Of a stretch of DNA of 64,000 nt, positions 1 to 9,125 are shown one piece after another. This stretch comes from Pachyseris speciosa. Taxonomy: Eukaryota; Cnidaria; Anthozoa; Scleractinia; Pachyseridae. Position 1 is the first letter of the stretch. Every line of letters starts with the position of its first letter. The DNA lies in the NCBI GenBank assembly GCA_016490735.1, contig JAEMWC010000093.1, positions 1,102,501 through 1,166,500 of the forward strand, read 5' to 3'. A program made the translations under genes and the position numbers. The notes under the pieces were generated by a model. The model did not search any database. It saw nothing but the letters and a program-made list of their open reading frames with translations, and had not been told where the DNA came from.

Positions 1-1100
1 CTAATTCCCGAAGAATCAAGAAAACTTTTTGTTCCAGCATGTGTCGCCATACCGGATATCCCAGCATGCCCAAGGAAAAGACATGCAAAATATTTCACTT
101 ACTAGGGAGGGGGTAGAGCAAAAACTGTCTCAAGCCCCCAAAACAGCGCCTTAAAAGTAGAAAATAACCAATTTAGCTCAAAAAAACGCACGGTGACCCC
201 CACTTTTTACCTCACAAAACGAAAGTGGTAAGCCTACTCAACACATGGTAATTTTTTCGTAGTTCGCAAAATATATTTAGCCTGTGTTTATGCTCAACTA
301 AAAGAGAGCAGTCGCAGGGCCAAAAATGCCTCCAATGCAATGATTTTGTAATAAATACCACAAAAAAGTAGTTTTTATATCACCAGTTGTTATGTGTTTC
401 AAAGCTTGTGGTTTGTTGTTGCCTTGGTATATGTAAATAGGAATTCTAAGGAAATGTTCAGAGAAATATTCTTCTTTTCTTTTTTGCGAAAAAAATACTA
501 AGTCTCTATTTTTTGCAGCTTTGGACTTAATTATCTCTGAAAAATGCACGGTTACCCCCAATTTTCTTTTCAATTTTCGTTAGCCCTTACCAACATCTAC
601 ATTTTAGCATAGTGAAAAAAAATATCTTCGTATTGGGAGGCACCGTCCTTAAAATTTGTAAATTACATGGACGATGAACCGAAGAAGCTTTCAAGACGAT
701 CTCGACGTTTACACAGGAAGTCACCTTACAAGTATTCCAAATATCAAGAAGACGATTGATTGCCGATCCTAACTTCCTGATACTTTGTGCTAAACATTTC
801 GTAGTTGTTGAAGCTTTCGTTGTCAATAAATATATTTTTATTCATCTCAAATCTCTTTCTGTATTTGAATCATTTTTGTATTCGCTGAGAAAAGGCAATA
901 AAGTTTATGTTTGTCACTCAAGAAACGTGTAATTCATATTAGTCGCGTGTTTATATTGATTGTTCCAAACAACTTAAGCCGTCTATTGTCGTTGTTGAAT
1001 GGCAGTGGTTTCAAGGATGTCCCAAGGGCTTTTTTACTGCAGAATTCGTGTGCAAATATAGGGCAGTTTGGATCACTAGTTTTGAATAATTAGTGACTAA
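1..1100. other. Gene-free AT-rich stretch
   Basis: I see no convincing gene. Two short similar motifs around 'gcacggt(g/t)acccccaa/c' occur near 190-210 and 545-562, which suggests old repeat sequence. Small open frames here have no recognisable domain and no splice context. Confidence 0.4.
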
Positions 1101-1334
1101 CGGAGCGGAAAACAAGAAAAGTTAGCTAAGAATTTATTTTCTCTCTCATCGCCAAAGCTGAGAGGTCAGATAGCATCGGGATTTTAAGTATTGAAATGGA
1201 AGAGAGCGCAGTTTTGTAACAACCAGTCGGGATTGAATAGAGAGTTTTCGGTTAAAATTTCTGTCATGTGTGTGTTTAAGTTGATTAAAGGTTAAATGTA
1301 CAAATGTTATTTTACCTTTTAGACTTGTAATCAC

Positions 1335-1492
1335 CTTTTAAATTGTATTATTTCTAACTTTTTAACTTATTGTAAATATCCTAATTATTTGACTTATTGA
1401 TTTTTATAGATCTTATTATGCAAAGCGCTATTGATCTTTTTTTGTAAATAGCGCTATATAAGCAATAATTTATTATTTATTATTATTGAGTT
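1335..1492 (+). mobile_element. Probable LINE 3' tail
   Basis: An AT-rich stretch ends with 'gcgctatataagcaataa' followed by a TTAT/TTA-rich run (about 1455-1490). A short structured 3' UTR followed by a simple A/T repeat is typical of CR1/L2- and RTE-type LINE 3' ends. No coding sequence can be assigned upstream, so this is either a very short 5'-truncated copy or unrelated AT-rich sequence. Confidence 0.35.
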
Positions 1493-1847
1493 GTGTGAAC
1501 GGAACTACCGCTTAATAAAAGAACAGTTAGAACCAAGCGATTTTTCGAATAGATGGATCAGTTTAAGTTCTTCTGACTGAGGTTTAATGCCACACAACAA
1601 ATAATTTCCGACCTGTATTTTAATGCTTTCAACTATAAAGTTACAACATTAGTGCTTGATTCGACTTCCATGTTTGGAAACACCTCACCAAAGAAATAAA
1701 CTCGACCGATAGAAGTTTGTGAATGATGTGCGTGGAAAGTGGGAGAACATTTATGGTTTCGGAATCAATAGGGTTTTCAATTAACAAATCACTGTTCAAT
1801 AAAAGCGGACACGTTTGGGCAAGCCTATTGTTTTCATTGTTTAAAGG

Positions 1848-1958
1848 TACACGCGTGGGGTTAAGGTAATGGAACACGCGCGGGTTATCATCCGTTCCCC
1901 TTCGTGTCAGTGCAATCAGCGTGACGGTACGCGCGTGGGGTTAAGGTAATGGAACACG
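1848..1958. repeat. Direct repeat of about 30 bp, two copies
   Basis: The core 'gcgtggggttaaggtaatgg' followed by 'aacacgc' occurs at about 1855-1881 and again at about 1935-1960, roughly 80 bp apart. There is no coding or structural explanation; it is a short local duplication. Confidence 0.5.
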
Positions 1959-2059
1959 CATGGGGTTGTCTATTCATAACGTCATCGAAGTTAATGTATT
2001 CCACCGCAAATTAATGAGAAACCACCGCAAAAAAACGGAGTAAACGGTGCACACTATAC

Positions 2060-3050
2060 TACTACTACCGTAGATGTCTAAACATTTTCCAGCAGCTATT
2101 TGATAAGTATGGTCCGTTACCTGACGATCTTTCTTGTAAGGAAATTTATTTGCTTTTATTTGATTTCCCACGTGCTGAGCCTAGGTGTGCCTGCTTGTGG
2201 AGGTCTGTTGTGGGTCGTTCCATAGAGCGGTGGACCTCGGTTTGGCGCAAATCGCGCCTTAAGTTAATTGAAAATCGCAAGAATGATGTCTTATGGCTTC
2301 TTTTGCATATTGCAGTTCGTGTCAGGTCCATTCTTAAATCCTGGGGTTATATTAGTTTTGATTGTTGTGCAGTGTGCTCGCGCATGGAAACTTCTGAACA
2401 CTGTTTTGTTTCCTGTCCTAGAGTGATCCGGGTCTGGAATTATTTTGCTCCCTTTCTTCCTCGTCTTCGGGGCTCTCCTTTTGTGTTATCCTTTTCTTCT
2501 GTTCTCTTTCCTCTCTCTGATGCTCCGTCTTCCCCTACTCTTCCTATCATTCACTATTTAGTTGCTTCGATCTTTTTTGTTTGGCCAGCCCAAACCCTAA
2601 CGACTTTCCGAAATAACGTTTTAGATTCTCGCGCCATCATTGATATGATTATTAAAGATGTCAAATTGCGTATCCGCTGTGATGCTTTTGACAGAGTTAG
2701 GCTTTTTTGGTCCGCTAATAATATTATTTGCTCTGTCAATGCAGATAACGAGATTGTCTTTAATTTGTAGGTTGTAATACTCCTTCCTCCTTCCTCTCTC
2801 GGGGCATATTCTTGTCCGGTTTCTGCAATTTTTCTTTTAACACGTATCAGTGATGTCCTTTGATTAGTGATGTCCTCGGTTGCTTTAAGTGGTGTACTAA
2901 TTTATGCAATTGTCATTTCGAACTTGATCTTTTGTAATTAGTGCTTTTCTTTTTGCGTTCGTCGTCATATTGTATTGTATTTGCTCTTTTTATCAACGAC
3001 CCTTTGGCCGTTGTGTAAACAAATTTTATCAAAAAAAAAAAAAAAAAAAA
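2060..3050 (+). mobile_element. 5'-truncated LINE with zinc-knuckle C-terminus and poly(A) tail
   Basis: An open frame runs from about 2060 to the TAG at 2768-2770 with no credible ATG at its left edge, so it is a 3' fragment of a longer ORF. Around 2365-2425 it encodes a cluster of the form C-C-x2-C-x7-H-C-x4-C, with HCFVSCP at its end. This matches the zf-RVT zinc knuckle after the reverse transcriptase of several non-LTR retrotransposons. A roughly 260-bp 3' UTR follows and then a pure A20 tract at 3031-3050, the expected poly(A) tail. The RT and endonuclease domains are absent, as in 5'-truncated insertions made by target-primed reverse transcription. The fragment has no internal stop, which suggests a fairly recent insertion. 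The clade is not certain. Confidence 0.75.
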
Positions 3051-3052
3051 CA

Positions 3053-3308
3053 GCTGTCCATGGCTGCTAATGCTTGGGCTCAATCTTTGCTTTGGTAGAT
3101 TTAAGGGGTAATGCCCGCTACCTTGTGGCCTTAGTGCCCTTTGAGTGGCTTCAGCTTACTTGAACACATTAAGTTGTGAAGTATCCTTGTCACTCCAGCC
3201 ACATCCCACAAGCTTTACGTTTTCATTGCTTGTTTTATTGATATGTGGGTACTTGAGCCTAAGCATTAGCTATGCCATGCTGATGAGGCCTAACAAGGCC
3301 GAAACAGC
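3053..3308 (+). ncRNA. Hammerhead ribozyme with long stem I
   Basis: All conserved hammerhead core elements are present in the order expected when stem III is open. Stem III is GCTG (3053-3056) pairing with CAGC (3305-3308), closed by U3057-A3304. The cleavage-site nucleotide is C3058 (a GUC site). Stem I is about 24 bp: 3059-3083 pairs with 3253-3279, with a 2-nt bulge near 3271-3273 and one G-U pair. The catalytic box CTGATGA is at 3280-3286. Stem II is GGCC/GGCC with a TAACAA loop (3287-3300), followed by GAAA (3301-3304). Stem I is interrupted by a loop of about 170 nt, so substrate and catalytic strands are far apart, as in the discontinuous mammalian hammerheads. It lies directly after the LINE poly(A) tract. 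Activity is not shown. Confidence 0.8.
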
Positions 3309-3315
3309 GGAGAAG

Positions 3316-3509
3316 AAGATGTTTTACGCAGGGCAAGGAGTGATCTGAAAGAATTGACTAATTTCATATACTTCTTGGACAAAGACGCAACCGAAGAAGA
3401 ACAAAAATGGTATTTCAAAACCTTGAGGGGAATACCCAAAAATTACCGACTGTTTCGTTGCAAAGCAGTGCATTTGGCAAAAGCCTCGCGGGATTATCGG
3501 TGCCGCTGA
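3316..3509 (+). CDS. Unidentified short ORF converging on the PLA2 gene
   Basis: After a TAA inside the ribozyme stem II loop, a plus-strand frame stays open to the TGA at 3507-3509. It encodes a charged peptide of about 60-70 residues that looks like real protein (FIYFLDKDATEEEQ near the middle, NYRLFRCKAVHLAKASRDYR near the end) rather than a shadow. It overlaps the end of the minus-strand PLA2 ORF by about 15 bp, a tail-to-tail arrangement typical of compact viral-type elements. It may be the C-terminus of another gene of the Polinton-like segment, cut at its left edge. I do not recognise the family, and there is no ATG supporting an independent start. Confidence 0.35.
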
Positions 3510-4717
3510 ACCCCCAGACCAAGCTTCTGCTTGGTGTTGATCGCGTTGAGGGCCAACGAGTACCCCCACTGTCTCTCTTTCCACGGAATGGCGTCAAGCG
3601 ATTTGACCATTTTCCGGTCAGTAACATGCTTGCACTTTTGCACGTTCTCACTATACTTCTGTGCACGAAAACCACAACTGCTGTAATCAACATCGTGTTG
3701 CATTGCCACAGCATCGGTGGGGCCGGTGGTTGGTTGGAACACTTTCAAGATTTCACCCGTTTCGGGGTCGAAAATCAACTGATGGTGCAAAGGATTGTAA
3801 GGTCTAGTGTACCGATGGCCAGGGAGAGTCCAACCGCCCTTTGGCGCGGGCAGCTTGCCAATCATGTTGTGAATATCCACCCCGCTTCCATAGTAGTTGC
3901 GCAGGGTTTTCTTGAGAACATTTGCGAAACCTCTGTGTTGGGGAAGGGCTTTTCCAAAAGCTATCAGAAACTTTTTGTCGGTGGCAAACTTGGGGACCAA
4001 CACACCCTGTGAAACAAACCGCGGGTCAAACAAACTTCCGATTCCTTTCCCATAACCCTTCCATTTCATCCATGAGCCGTAGCTGCGGGTGCCTCCTTGT
4101 CTTTTGTAATCCGCGTATTGCCACTTGTATTCAGCAACCATTGCCCGCCCCTCTTTTGCTGAAACTTCAGGACCTTTGAAAAGCTTGGGGTCAGAAACAA
4201 CATCCCACAACTTTTGGAAATCAACGAAAGGGAAAGGAACAGAAAACCCCCTTCCATCCAGGTCTGGCCTGTCTGTTTTGAAGCGAATGTTTGGTCGTAC
4301 CTTTGTAAAAAGCTGGTCCAATAACTCGCTGCCCACCTTTTGCAACACGGGTGTTGCCTTGCGAAGCCCGTAGTCAATCGCCCTTTTCTGGAGTTGTGGG
4401 TTCCGCAGCGCCTCAGAAGCATAATAGCAGCCGGCCTCCACCCCCTTTTTCGCAAGGAATGGAACCCCATGGTGAAGAAACAAATCCATCGCTGTTCCAG
4501 CAATGTCTATGCCAATTCCTTTGCCCTCTGCAAGAGAGGGCCCCGCTAGTTTCCCTTCTTTAAGAACATACTTTTTTGTCTTGCACAGCTTGCGCACTTT
4601 GCTTTTATCCTTTTTCGCCCATTTTTTGTTGTGACCACCTGTTCTGACCCAGGGACATTGGGAGTCCACTTTCTTTCTTTCAAACAATAGACATCCACCA
4701 TCACGGTATATTTTCAA
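3494..4717 (-). CDS. PLA2-domain protein of a Polinton/adintovirus-like element
   Basis: A 407-codon open frame. Near residues 295-355 it carries a phospholipase A2-like module resembling the parvovirus VP1 type: a Tyr/Pro-rich segment (RYTRPYNPL) in the position of the calcium loop, then GPTDAVAMQHDVDY, where H-D-x-x-Y is the catalytic His-Asp signature. In parvoviruses this domain helps virions leave the endosome; some Polinton/adintovirus-like elements carry similar domains. The N-terminal part is Lys-rich and the middle is Gly/aromatic-rich without a recognised fold. The frame opens at a TTG and overlaps the end of the protease gene; there is no good ATG nearby, so the start is either lost or set by a mechanism I cannot see. 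It is intact downstream and is the last gene of the minus-strand series. Confidence 0.6.
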   Translation of the reverse strand: MKIYRDGGCLLFERKKVDSQCPWVRTGGHNKKWAKKDKSKVRKLCKTKKYVLKEGKLAGPSLAEGKGIGIDIAGTAMDLFLHHGVPFLAKKGVEAGCYYASEALRNPQLQKRAIDYGLRKATPVLQKVGSELLDQLFTKVRPNIRFKTDRPDLDGRGFSVPFPFVDFQKLWDVVSDPKLFKGPEVSAKEGRAMVAEYKWQYADYKRQGGTRSYGSWMKWKGYGKGIGSLFDPRFVSQGVLVPKFATDKKFLIAFGKALPQHRGFANVLKKTLRNYYGSGVDIHNMIGKLPAPKGGWTLPGHRYTRPYNPLHHQLIFDPETGEILKVFQPTTGPTDAVAMQHDVDYSSCGFRAQKYSENVQKCKHVTDRKMVKSLDAIPWKERQWGYSLALNAINTKQKLGLGVQRHR

Positions 4718-5147
4718 AATAATTTTTCACAACTTTCTCATTCTTCTCTACATCTGGGGAAAACATCTGGAGAATATCTGGGTAGCTTTCCCCCTTGTTG
4801 CGCTCGTTGAGAAACAACAAACAATAGTACCCACACCTCACACTTCCGATCCACTGGATTTGGTTGTCATTCCGAAGAAAGGTTTTGTGGCCCAACTTTC
4901 GCATTTCTTGCTCCCACTCGTCTGGGGGTGGAAGACCAAAGGAATCGAAATATTCCATGTCCTTTCCCTTCCAACAGCAAACCCAGTGTGTGCCCAAACT
5001 TCCGAAATCGTCCAGGTTGATTATGCAGGGTGAATGGTGCAGAGGTTTGGCCTCGTTGCGGGAGAAGATTCCTTTGAGGGGGATGTCAAGATATTCAGAT
5101 CAATTCATCAGATCGACGTTGGAAAGTGGCACATCCTTGAATTTCAT
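4701..5147 (-). pseudogene. Adenain-like cysteine protease, nonsense-interrupted
   Basis: Homologous in motif order to the adenovirus/Polinton maturation protease. It shows G-T-H-W with the catalytic His (about 4985-4995), Y-F-D-S-F-G with the acidic residue, and Q-W followed by C-G-Y-Y-C with the oxyanion Gln and nucleophile Cys (about 4800-4860). The likely ATG is at 5147-5145, where it overlaps the stop codon of the upstream gene in an ATGA arrangement. An in-frame TGA at 5100-5102 interrupts the gene about 15 codons in, so the visible catalytic part lies downstream of a stop. The family processes capsid precursor proteins during virion assembly. Its position between the probable core-protein gene and the PLA2 gene fits a virion-morphogenesis cluster. 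Confidence 0.7.
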
Positions 5148-5854
5148 CTTTTTTTTCCGCGGCCCATCATCCAGTCTTCCCGCCGCCCGAAGACAGGGGG
5201 AGGACGCATTTGCATCCCACTCCCTAAAGGTGGGGCTGAAAGGCGAGGGGCGGAACGTCTCGATCGCGGATGGGTTTGCATCCCCTTCTGCAACACTTTC
5301 TGCACGAGGTCTATCGCAAAAGGAATGCCGAGGGAAGCCAACATTCCAAGGAATCCTCCATATTGTGCACTTCCACCACCTCGGACCATACCCCGACCGA
5401 CAATACAGTTTTCAAGGGCCCGTTTCTCTGCGGGAGACATCTTGTGCACAAGTTTGTAAAGCTGCAATTCCTCTGGCCCAACATTGCTGCCGAAAATCTT
5501 TTTCAAAAGTTTCTCTGCGACAAAGCTAAGACCAGCCATTCCCAAAGCTTTTCCCACCGAGGGAGCAAGAGCCCGGCCCTGGCTGAACGCTGTGGAAAGA
5601 AGGTTGCCCCCAATCATTTTGTTGGTTTTGCTGATTTGTGTTTTGCTGAATGTGATATCAGCTCCGCGACCGGCACTGGCGGCCTTTTTCAGGTGGTTGA
5701 TTTGCGTGGTGGTTAACGGAAGGTCGTCGCCCTTTCCAATCTGTTCCGGATTGACACGAAGAGTCACGGCCACATTTTCCTTCACAGCCTTTGCGAGGCT
5801 ACGCCTTTGGTCCTCCGTCAGAGCGACTTTGAACGGGTGATACACAGTTGGCAA
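5144..5854 (-). CDS. Probable virion core/condensing protein of the Polinton-like element
   Basis: An intact 236-codon frame with an ATG at 5854. The N-terminal 80 residues are Lys/Arg/Thr-rich (TEDQRRSLAKAVKEN, TTTQINHLKKAASAG). The middle (about residues 85-130) is hydrophobic and Gly/Ala-rich (NKMIGGNLLSTAF, VGKALGMAGLSFVAEKLLKKIFG). The C-terminus is basic and proline-rich, ending in RGKKR. A basic protein with a central Gly-rich hydrophobic stretch next to the protease resembles the adenovirus pX/pVI-like core proteins reported in adintovirus-type elements, but I assign this by position and composition rather than by a diagnostic motif. Its stop overlaps the protease ATG by four bases. 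Confidence 0.5.
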   Translation of the reverse strand: MPTVYHPFKVALTEDQRRSLAKAVKENVAVTLRVNPEQIGKGDDLPLTTTQINHLKKAASAGRGADITFSKTQISKTNKMIGGNLLSTAFSQGRALAPSVGKALGMAGLSFVAEKLLKKIFGSNVGPEELQLYKLVHKMSPAEKRALENCIVGRGMVRGGGSAQYGGFLGMLASLGIPFAIDLVQKVLQKGMQTHPRSRRSAPRLSAPPLGSGMQMRPPPVFGRREDWMMGRGKKR

Positions 5855-5881
5855 CTTATATCAAAGAAGAAATTTCCCAAC

Positions 5882-7025
5882 TCACACACCAACGACCAAC
5901 TCATTGCTGACCTGTTTTATGATGACTTCTTCCCCATTCAAGACAGCGTCGTACATCCGGTAATCAGCTATAGCGGCTTGGTTCAAATGATAGTGGAAAA
6001 TCAATTTCTTTTCATCCCCAGTTATACTTTCTTTTGTTGGTCGAAGATCGAAATAGGCAATGGGGTAAAGTGTCGAATAGTTGGCCACATTTAGTTGGGT
6101 CCCCGAGTTAACATCGTTTTTCCTGTAGCTGTAATCGATCAGGTCGCGCCGTATTCGTAGTTGGTCTTCCCCATCGTGATCTGTTTCGGGATAAAAGGTC
6201 GCGCCGTACTGCAGGCGGCAAGTTGAGAGTTTCGCCCCCCATCAAGATTGAAAGTGTGGAAAACGTATGGGTTCGTTGTGGCGGCGTCTATATTTGCCAC
6301 CTTTTGAATGAAAATGAACACATGCAACACGTTTTTGATCCCAGGGCTTACTGTCCATTGTCCACTGGCACCCCTTCGGTCGGAGCCGGGTATCAATGTT
6401 TCTTTCATGTAGTGCCATTGAGTGGGTTTCAGAAAGTTTTCGTACACCATCTTTTTCCCTTCTGGTGTGAAAATCAACTTTAGAACCCACAGCTCCAACA
6501 ACTTGACGACAATCCGGTGGTTGGCAGCTGCGGCACCACCGAAAAGCATCTCAGCATCTTTCTGAAGTGTTACATTGAACTGCAGATGTATCGGGGGGAG
6601 GAGTTTGACAACACAGTTGTGTTGTCGTTGTCAAGATACCAAAACTCATCTTTCGCCACACATCGGGTGTAGTCGTCGGAGAATTCAAGCAGGTTCTTTA
6701 TGAAGACAATTTTGTGGACGCCAACAGCCTCGTAAAGGGGGTTTCCTGCGGATTTGATTTTCAAATCCTGAATGAAGGAGAAGGAGCCATTGACTGGCGC
6801 TGAAGCCACATTGGCGGCCACAAAATGTCCATTGGCCTTCACCTGCAGCTCGCACTCCACCCGGAAATAAGCGTTGTACCAGTCAAGAATGACGTCGCGG
6901 TCTTTTACCTCGATGACCACCCCAGTTATTATTTGTTCCTGCCCATTCCCTGGGAACTGAAGATCTTGGTTGGGTCGGTATTGAAGGTAGTCCACCTTTT
7001 CAAGCAGGCGTGGTGTTCTGAACAT
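5882..7025 (-). pseudogene. Major capsid protein (double jelly-roll, hexon-like), frameshifted
   Basis: Three consecutive minus-strand frames together read as one capsid-type protein: 6570-7025 (N-terminal third), 6139-6549 (middle) and 5882-6088 (C-terminus). The N-terminal piece has the dense alternating beta-strand pattern around D-W-Y-N-A-Y-F-R-V and the S-A-G-N-P-L-Y-E..K-I-V-F-I-K-N-L-L-E-F-S-D-D-Y stretch expected of Polinton/adintovirus major capsid proteins. The middle piece contains an S-D-R-R-G-A-S-G-Q-W segment, and the last piece ends in a short hydrophobic V-V-G-V. Frame changes fall at about 6550-6600 and 6090-6190, so no full-length product is possible. Its place between the small basic protein and the core protein is the normal order for this gene cluster. 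Confidence 0.65.
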
Positions 7026-7082
7026 CGCTCTATTTAAAACCGAAAAAAATTCACAGCTGGTTGGCCAAAATCTGGCTGAGTT

Positions 7083-7352
7083 TTACCATTGAGTCTGAAG
7101 TTGGGGCAGGAACCTTCTTGCGTTTTGCCGTGCGGCTTTGCAGCAGTTGGCGAATTTTTTGTCGGCCTTTTCAGTCGTAGCTGCGACCACCTTTTCGGCC
7201 GCCTTTGAGGCAGCCTTTTTTAGTGCCGGCGCGGCCGCCTTCTTGAGTTGTTTGCCAATAGCCATGAGGGTGTCGCGAACCACACCCGTCCCTTTGTGTC
7301 TGAAGCGGTACCGCCCAACACGGGGGTCATAAAATTTCGTCCACTCACTCAC
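7083..7352 (-). CDS. Small Lys/Ala-rich basic protein
   Basis: An 89-codon frame. It begins with a short SEWTKFYDPRVGRYRFRHKGTG segment, followed by a strongly Ala/Lys-rich helix (QLKKAAAPALKKAASKAAEKVV) and a basic tail. Such proteins commonly package DNA in adenovirus-like and Polinton-like virions. It lies between the capsid and penton-like genes in the same orientation. I recognise no family motif; the role is inferred from composition and context. Confidence 0.5.
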   Translation of the reverse strand: MSEWTKFYDPRVGRYRFRHKGTGVVRDTLMAIGKQLKKAAAPALKKAASKAAEKVVAATTEKADKKFANCCKAARQNARRFLPQLQTQW

Positions 7353-7381
7353 ACGAATTCATATATGCCTCATGGAAAAAT

Positions 7382-8126
7382 TCACGAGACTTCTCGGATC
7401 ATGAGATCCACAGCTACATCCGCATCGTTGAGGTCAAGAATGTTGTTCCGCCCGTCGGTTACCCGGATTTTCACCGAGTCGATTCGAGATTTGTTGACAG
7501 GGTTAAACTTGGGGCGGAGTGGTTCTCTTGTGAAAGGGTAGCTTACCTCGAGGTTGACCGTTTGGAACGTCACTCGCCCGTCGCGAGATCAGGTCGCAAT
7601 GCAGGAACACCCAGTCGACGCTTCGCGTGATATCCGGAATCCTGTCCCCCGTAAAAGTTGTAGCACCTTTCAGAACATTCTCGTCGAAGCCCAGCAGTTT
7701 TCCAAAATCGCCAGTCGTGAGGTCAAGTTCGTACCCAGTGGCCACCCCAATCACGACCCGGGTAATGGTGTAATCGAAGTACAAGTTGAAGACGTGCTTT
7801 ATCTCTGTCGCGGTGGGGTCCACAAGGCCGCTGTGTGTTTGCAAAACTCGGTTGTGGTCTGTGTAGTCGTACATCCCATTGGGGATGGTCAATGTTTTCC
7901 AAGTTTCCCCCGTCTTTCGCCATTTCAGTGTGTTGCTGTTGTATTCAGCCGCGACGTTGTACCAGGAGTAGCTCATGGTGACAAGGCTGTCGAGCGCCGC
8001 TTCGTAGTTTCGGCTGCTGTCGAGCAGGATTGGTGGGTTGAAAACTATTTCGAAGTCGTGTGACTTTTGGTTGCCCCCGTTTCGTTGCAGCTTCGCGAGG
8101 CTCGAGTCGAGAAGTAGGTGAAACAT
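7382..8126 (-). pseudogene. Penton-like minor capsid protein, frameshifted
   Basis: The frame 7503-8126 encodes a beta-rich protein starting MFHLLLDSSLAKLQR, with FEIVFNPPILLDSSRNYEAAL and VFNLYFDYTITRVVIGVATGYELDL. This pattern matches the single-jelly-roll minor capsid (penton-base-like) proteins of Polintons and adintoviruses. The reading shifts near 7510-7570 into the frame 7382-7573, which supplies a plausible C-terminus (SYPFTREPLRP, NNILDLNDADVAVDLMIREVS). One frameshift therefore inactivates an otherwise continuous gene. Penton proteins fill the five-fold vertices of the capsid; the neighbour order supports the call. Confidence 0.55.
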
Positions 8127-8127
8127 T

Positions 8128-8865
8128 TCACTGTATATAATCGTTGAAAATTTTGCGGGCCTGAAATTCGTTGATGGCGCCGAGCTGAAGGAGCTTTTGC
8201 ACCAGAGCGGAAACCTCTTTTCGGAGCTTCGAGGAAGAGTTGCCGGCCTTCAGTGAACCGAGACCCACATACAGTCGGTGGATCATTTTGTCGGCGGTCT
8301 TTCCAAACCCACTACCCTCCGTTTCCCATTCGAACCCATCGTATTCAGGGTCGTCCTCCTCCTCCATCCCTTCAATCACAGCCCGTCGTTCTAAAATAGC
8401 CTGTTCCCAATCTGTGGTGGGCCGGGCTCTTGTTTCTTTCGGCGGGGCTCGTTTCAAACCCCTTTTGCTCGCTTGCAGCTGTTCTGGCGAAACACCCTCC
8501 TGCCTCGGAACAGGCCGTCCCCCTCTTCGGCGGTCATAAATCTCTTCTTGGAATTTTCGAAGATCCGCCACTGAGAACCCATGGAATGGGGAAGTTTTGC
8601 TTTTTACTCTGTAGTTGGGGTCGTCCCCATACTTCGAGAGGAGTTGATTCACTGTTTGCAATTGAATGGATTCACTCATTCCTTCAAGAAAGCTGGGTAC
8701 CGCCAGTTTCTCCCACGTTTGGCGCGGTGGGGGTGGTGGAAGAGGAGCTTCATCTTCCCCTTCAACTGGTGGTGGTGTTGGCGGTGGAGGAGGAAAAAAA
8801 TCATCCTCCTGCCCCTCTTCGGGGTTTGGCGGCGGAGTTTCAGCCTCCGGCCAGAAATCACTCAA
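8128..8865 (-). CDS. Proline-rich hypothetical protein
   Basis: An intact 245-codon frame. Residues 1-50 are acidic and proline-rich, with runs of five or six prolines. The middle is charged (LRKFQEEIYDRRRGGRP) and the C-terminal 70 residues are likely helical (LGSLKAGNSSSKLRKEVSALVQKLLQLG). It abuts the penton-like gene within a couple of bases and overlaps the stop of the next upstream frame by 4 bp, consistent with a co-transcribed cluster. I do not recognise the family. Similar Pro-rich, disordered minor virion proteins are common in this kind of element. Confidence 0.5.
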   Translation of the reverse strand: MSDFWPEAETPPPNPEEGQEDDFFPPPPPTPPPVEGEDEAPLPPPPPRQTWEKLAVPSFLEGMSESIQLQTVNQLLSKYGDDPNYRVKSKTSPFHGFSVADLRKFQEEIYDRRRGGRPVPRQEGVSPEQLQASKRGLKRAPPKETRARPTTDWEQAILERRAVIEGMEEEDDPEYDGFEWETEGSGFGKTADKMIHRLYVGLGSLKAGNSSSKLRKEVSALVQKLLQLGAINEFQARKIFNDYIQ

Positions 8866-9125
8866 TCAAACGGGTTGATTCGGTCGAACTCGTCCATTGC
8901 GTAGTCGGGGCCGACCTCCTCTGCCGCGGGCGCTGGCAAATCGCAGTCTAACCTCCTTGTGACTGGTTTGAGAAGTTTTTCAGCTTCGATCTGGCCGACC
9001 TTCTTTGCGATTCGGTTTGTTTTGTATGCCCGCCGGATCTCCTGCTCCTGTTTCTCAACTTCGACTTCAGCCTCTGCCTGTTGCCTCCACTTTTTCAAAG
9101 ACAAGGTATACAAAGAGGAAGTAAA
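8862..9125 (-). CDS. Charged coiled-coil hypothetical protein, start uncertain
   Basis: The convincing part of this frame runs from about 9125 down to 8862. It has a Glu/Lys/Arg-rich helix (KKWRQQAEAEVEVEKQEQEIRRAYK) and an acidic C-terminus (MDEFDRINPFD). No ATG is visible before the helix; extending further upstream would overlap the divergent ATPase frame, which starts at 9126. The short intergenic point near 9120 is therefore likely a bidirectional promoter or start region. The function is unknown. Confidence 0.4.
   Translation of the reverse strand, partial: FTSSLYTLSLKKWRQQAEAEVEVEKQEQEIRRAYKTNRIAKKVGQIEAEKLLKPVTRRLDCDLPAPAAEEVGPDYAMDEFDRINPFD

Noticed and set aside
3407..4012. 201-codon plus-strand open frame
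   Set aside because: Antisense shadow of the PLA2-domain gene; low-complexity residues, no domain, and the minus strand carries the PLA2 signature.
5034..5716. Several overlapping plus-strand frames of up to 221 codons
   Set aside because: They mirror the GC-rich protease and core-protein genes on the minus strand and have no recognisable motif.
8430..8951. 173-codon plus-strand frame
   Set aside because: Antisense of the proline-rich gene; the Gly/Trp-rich translation is the complement of proline codons.
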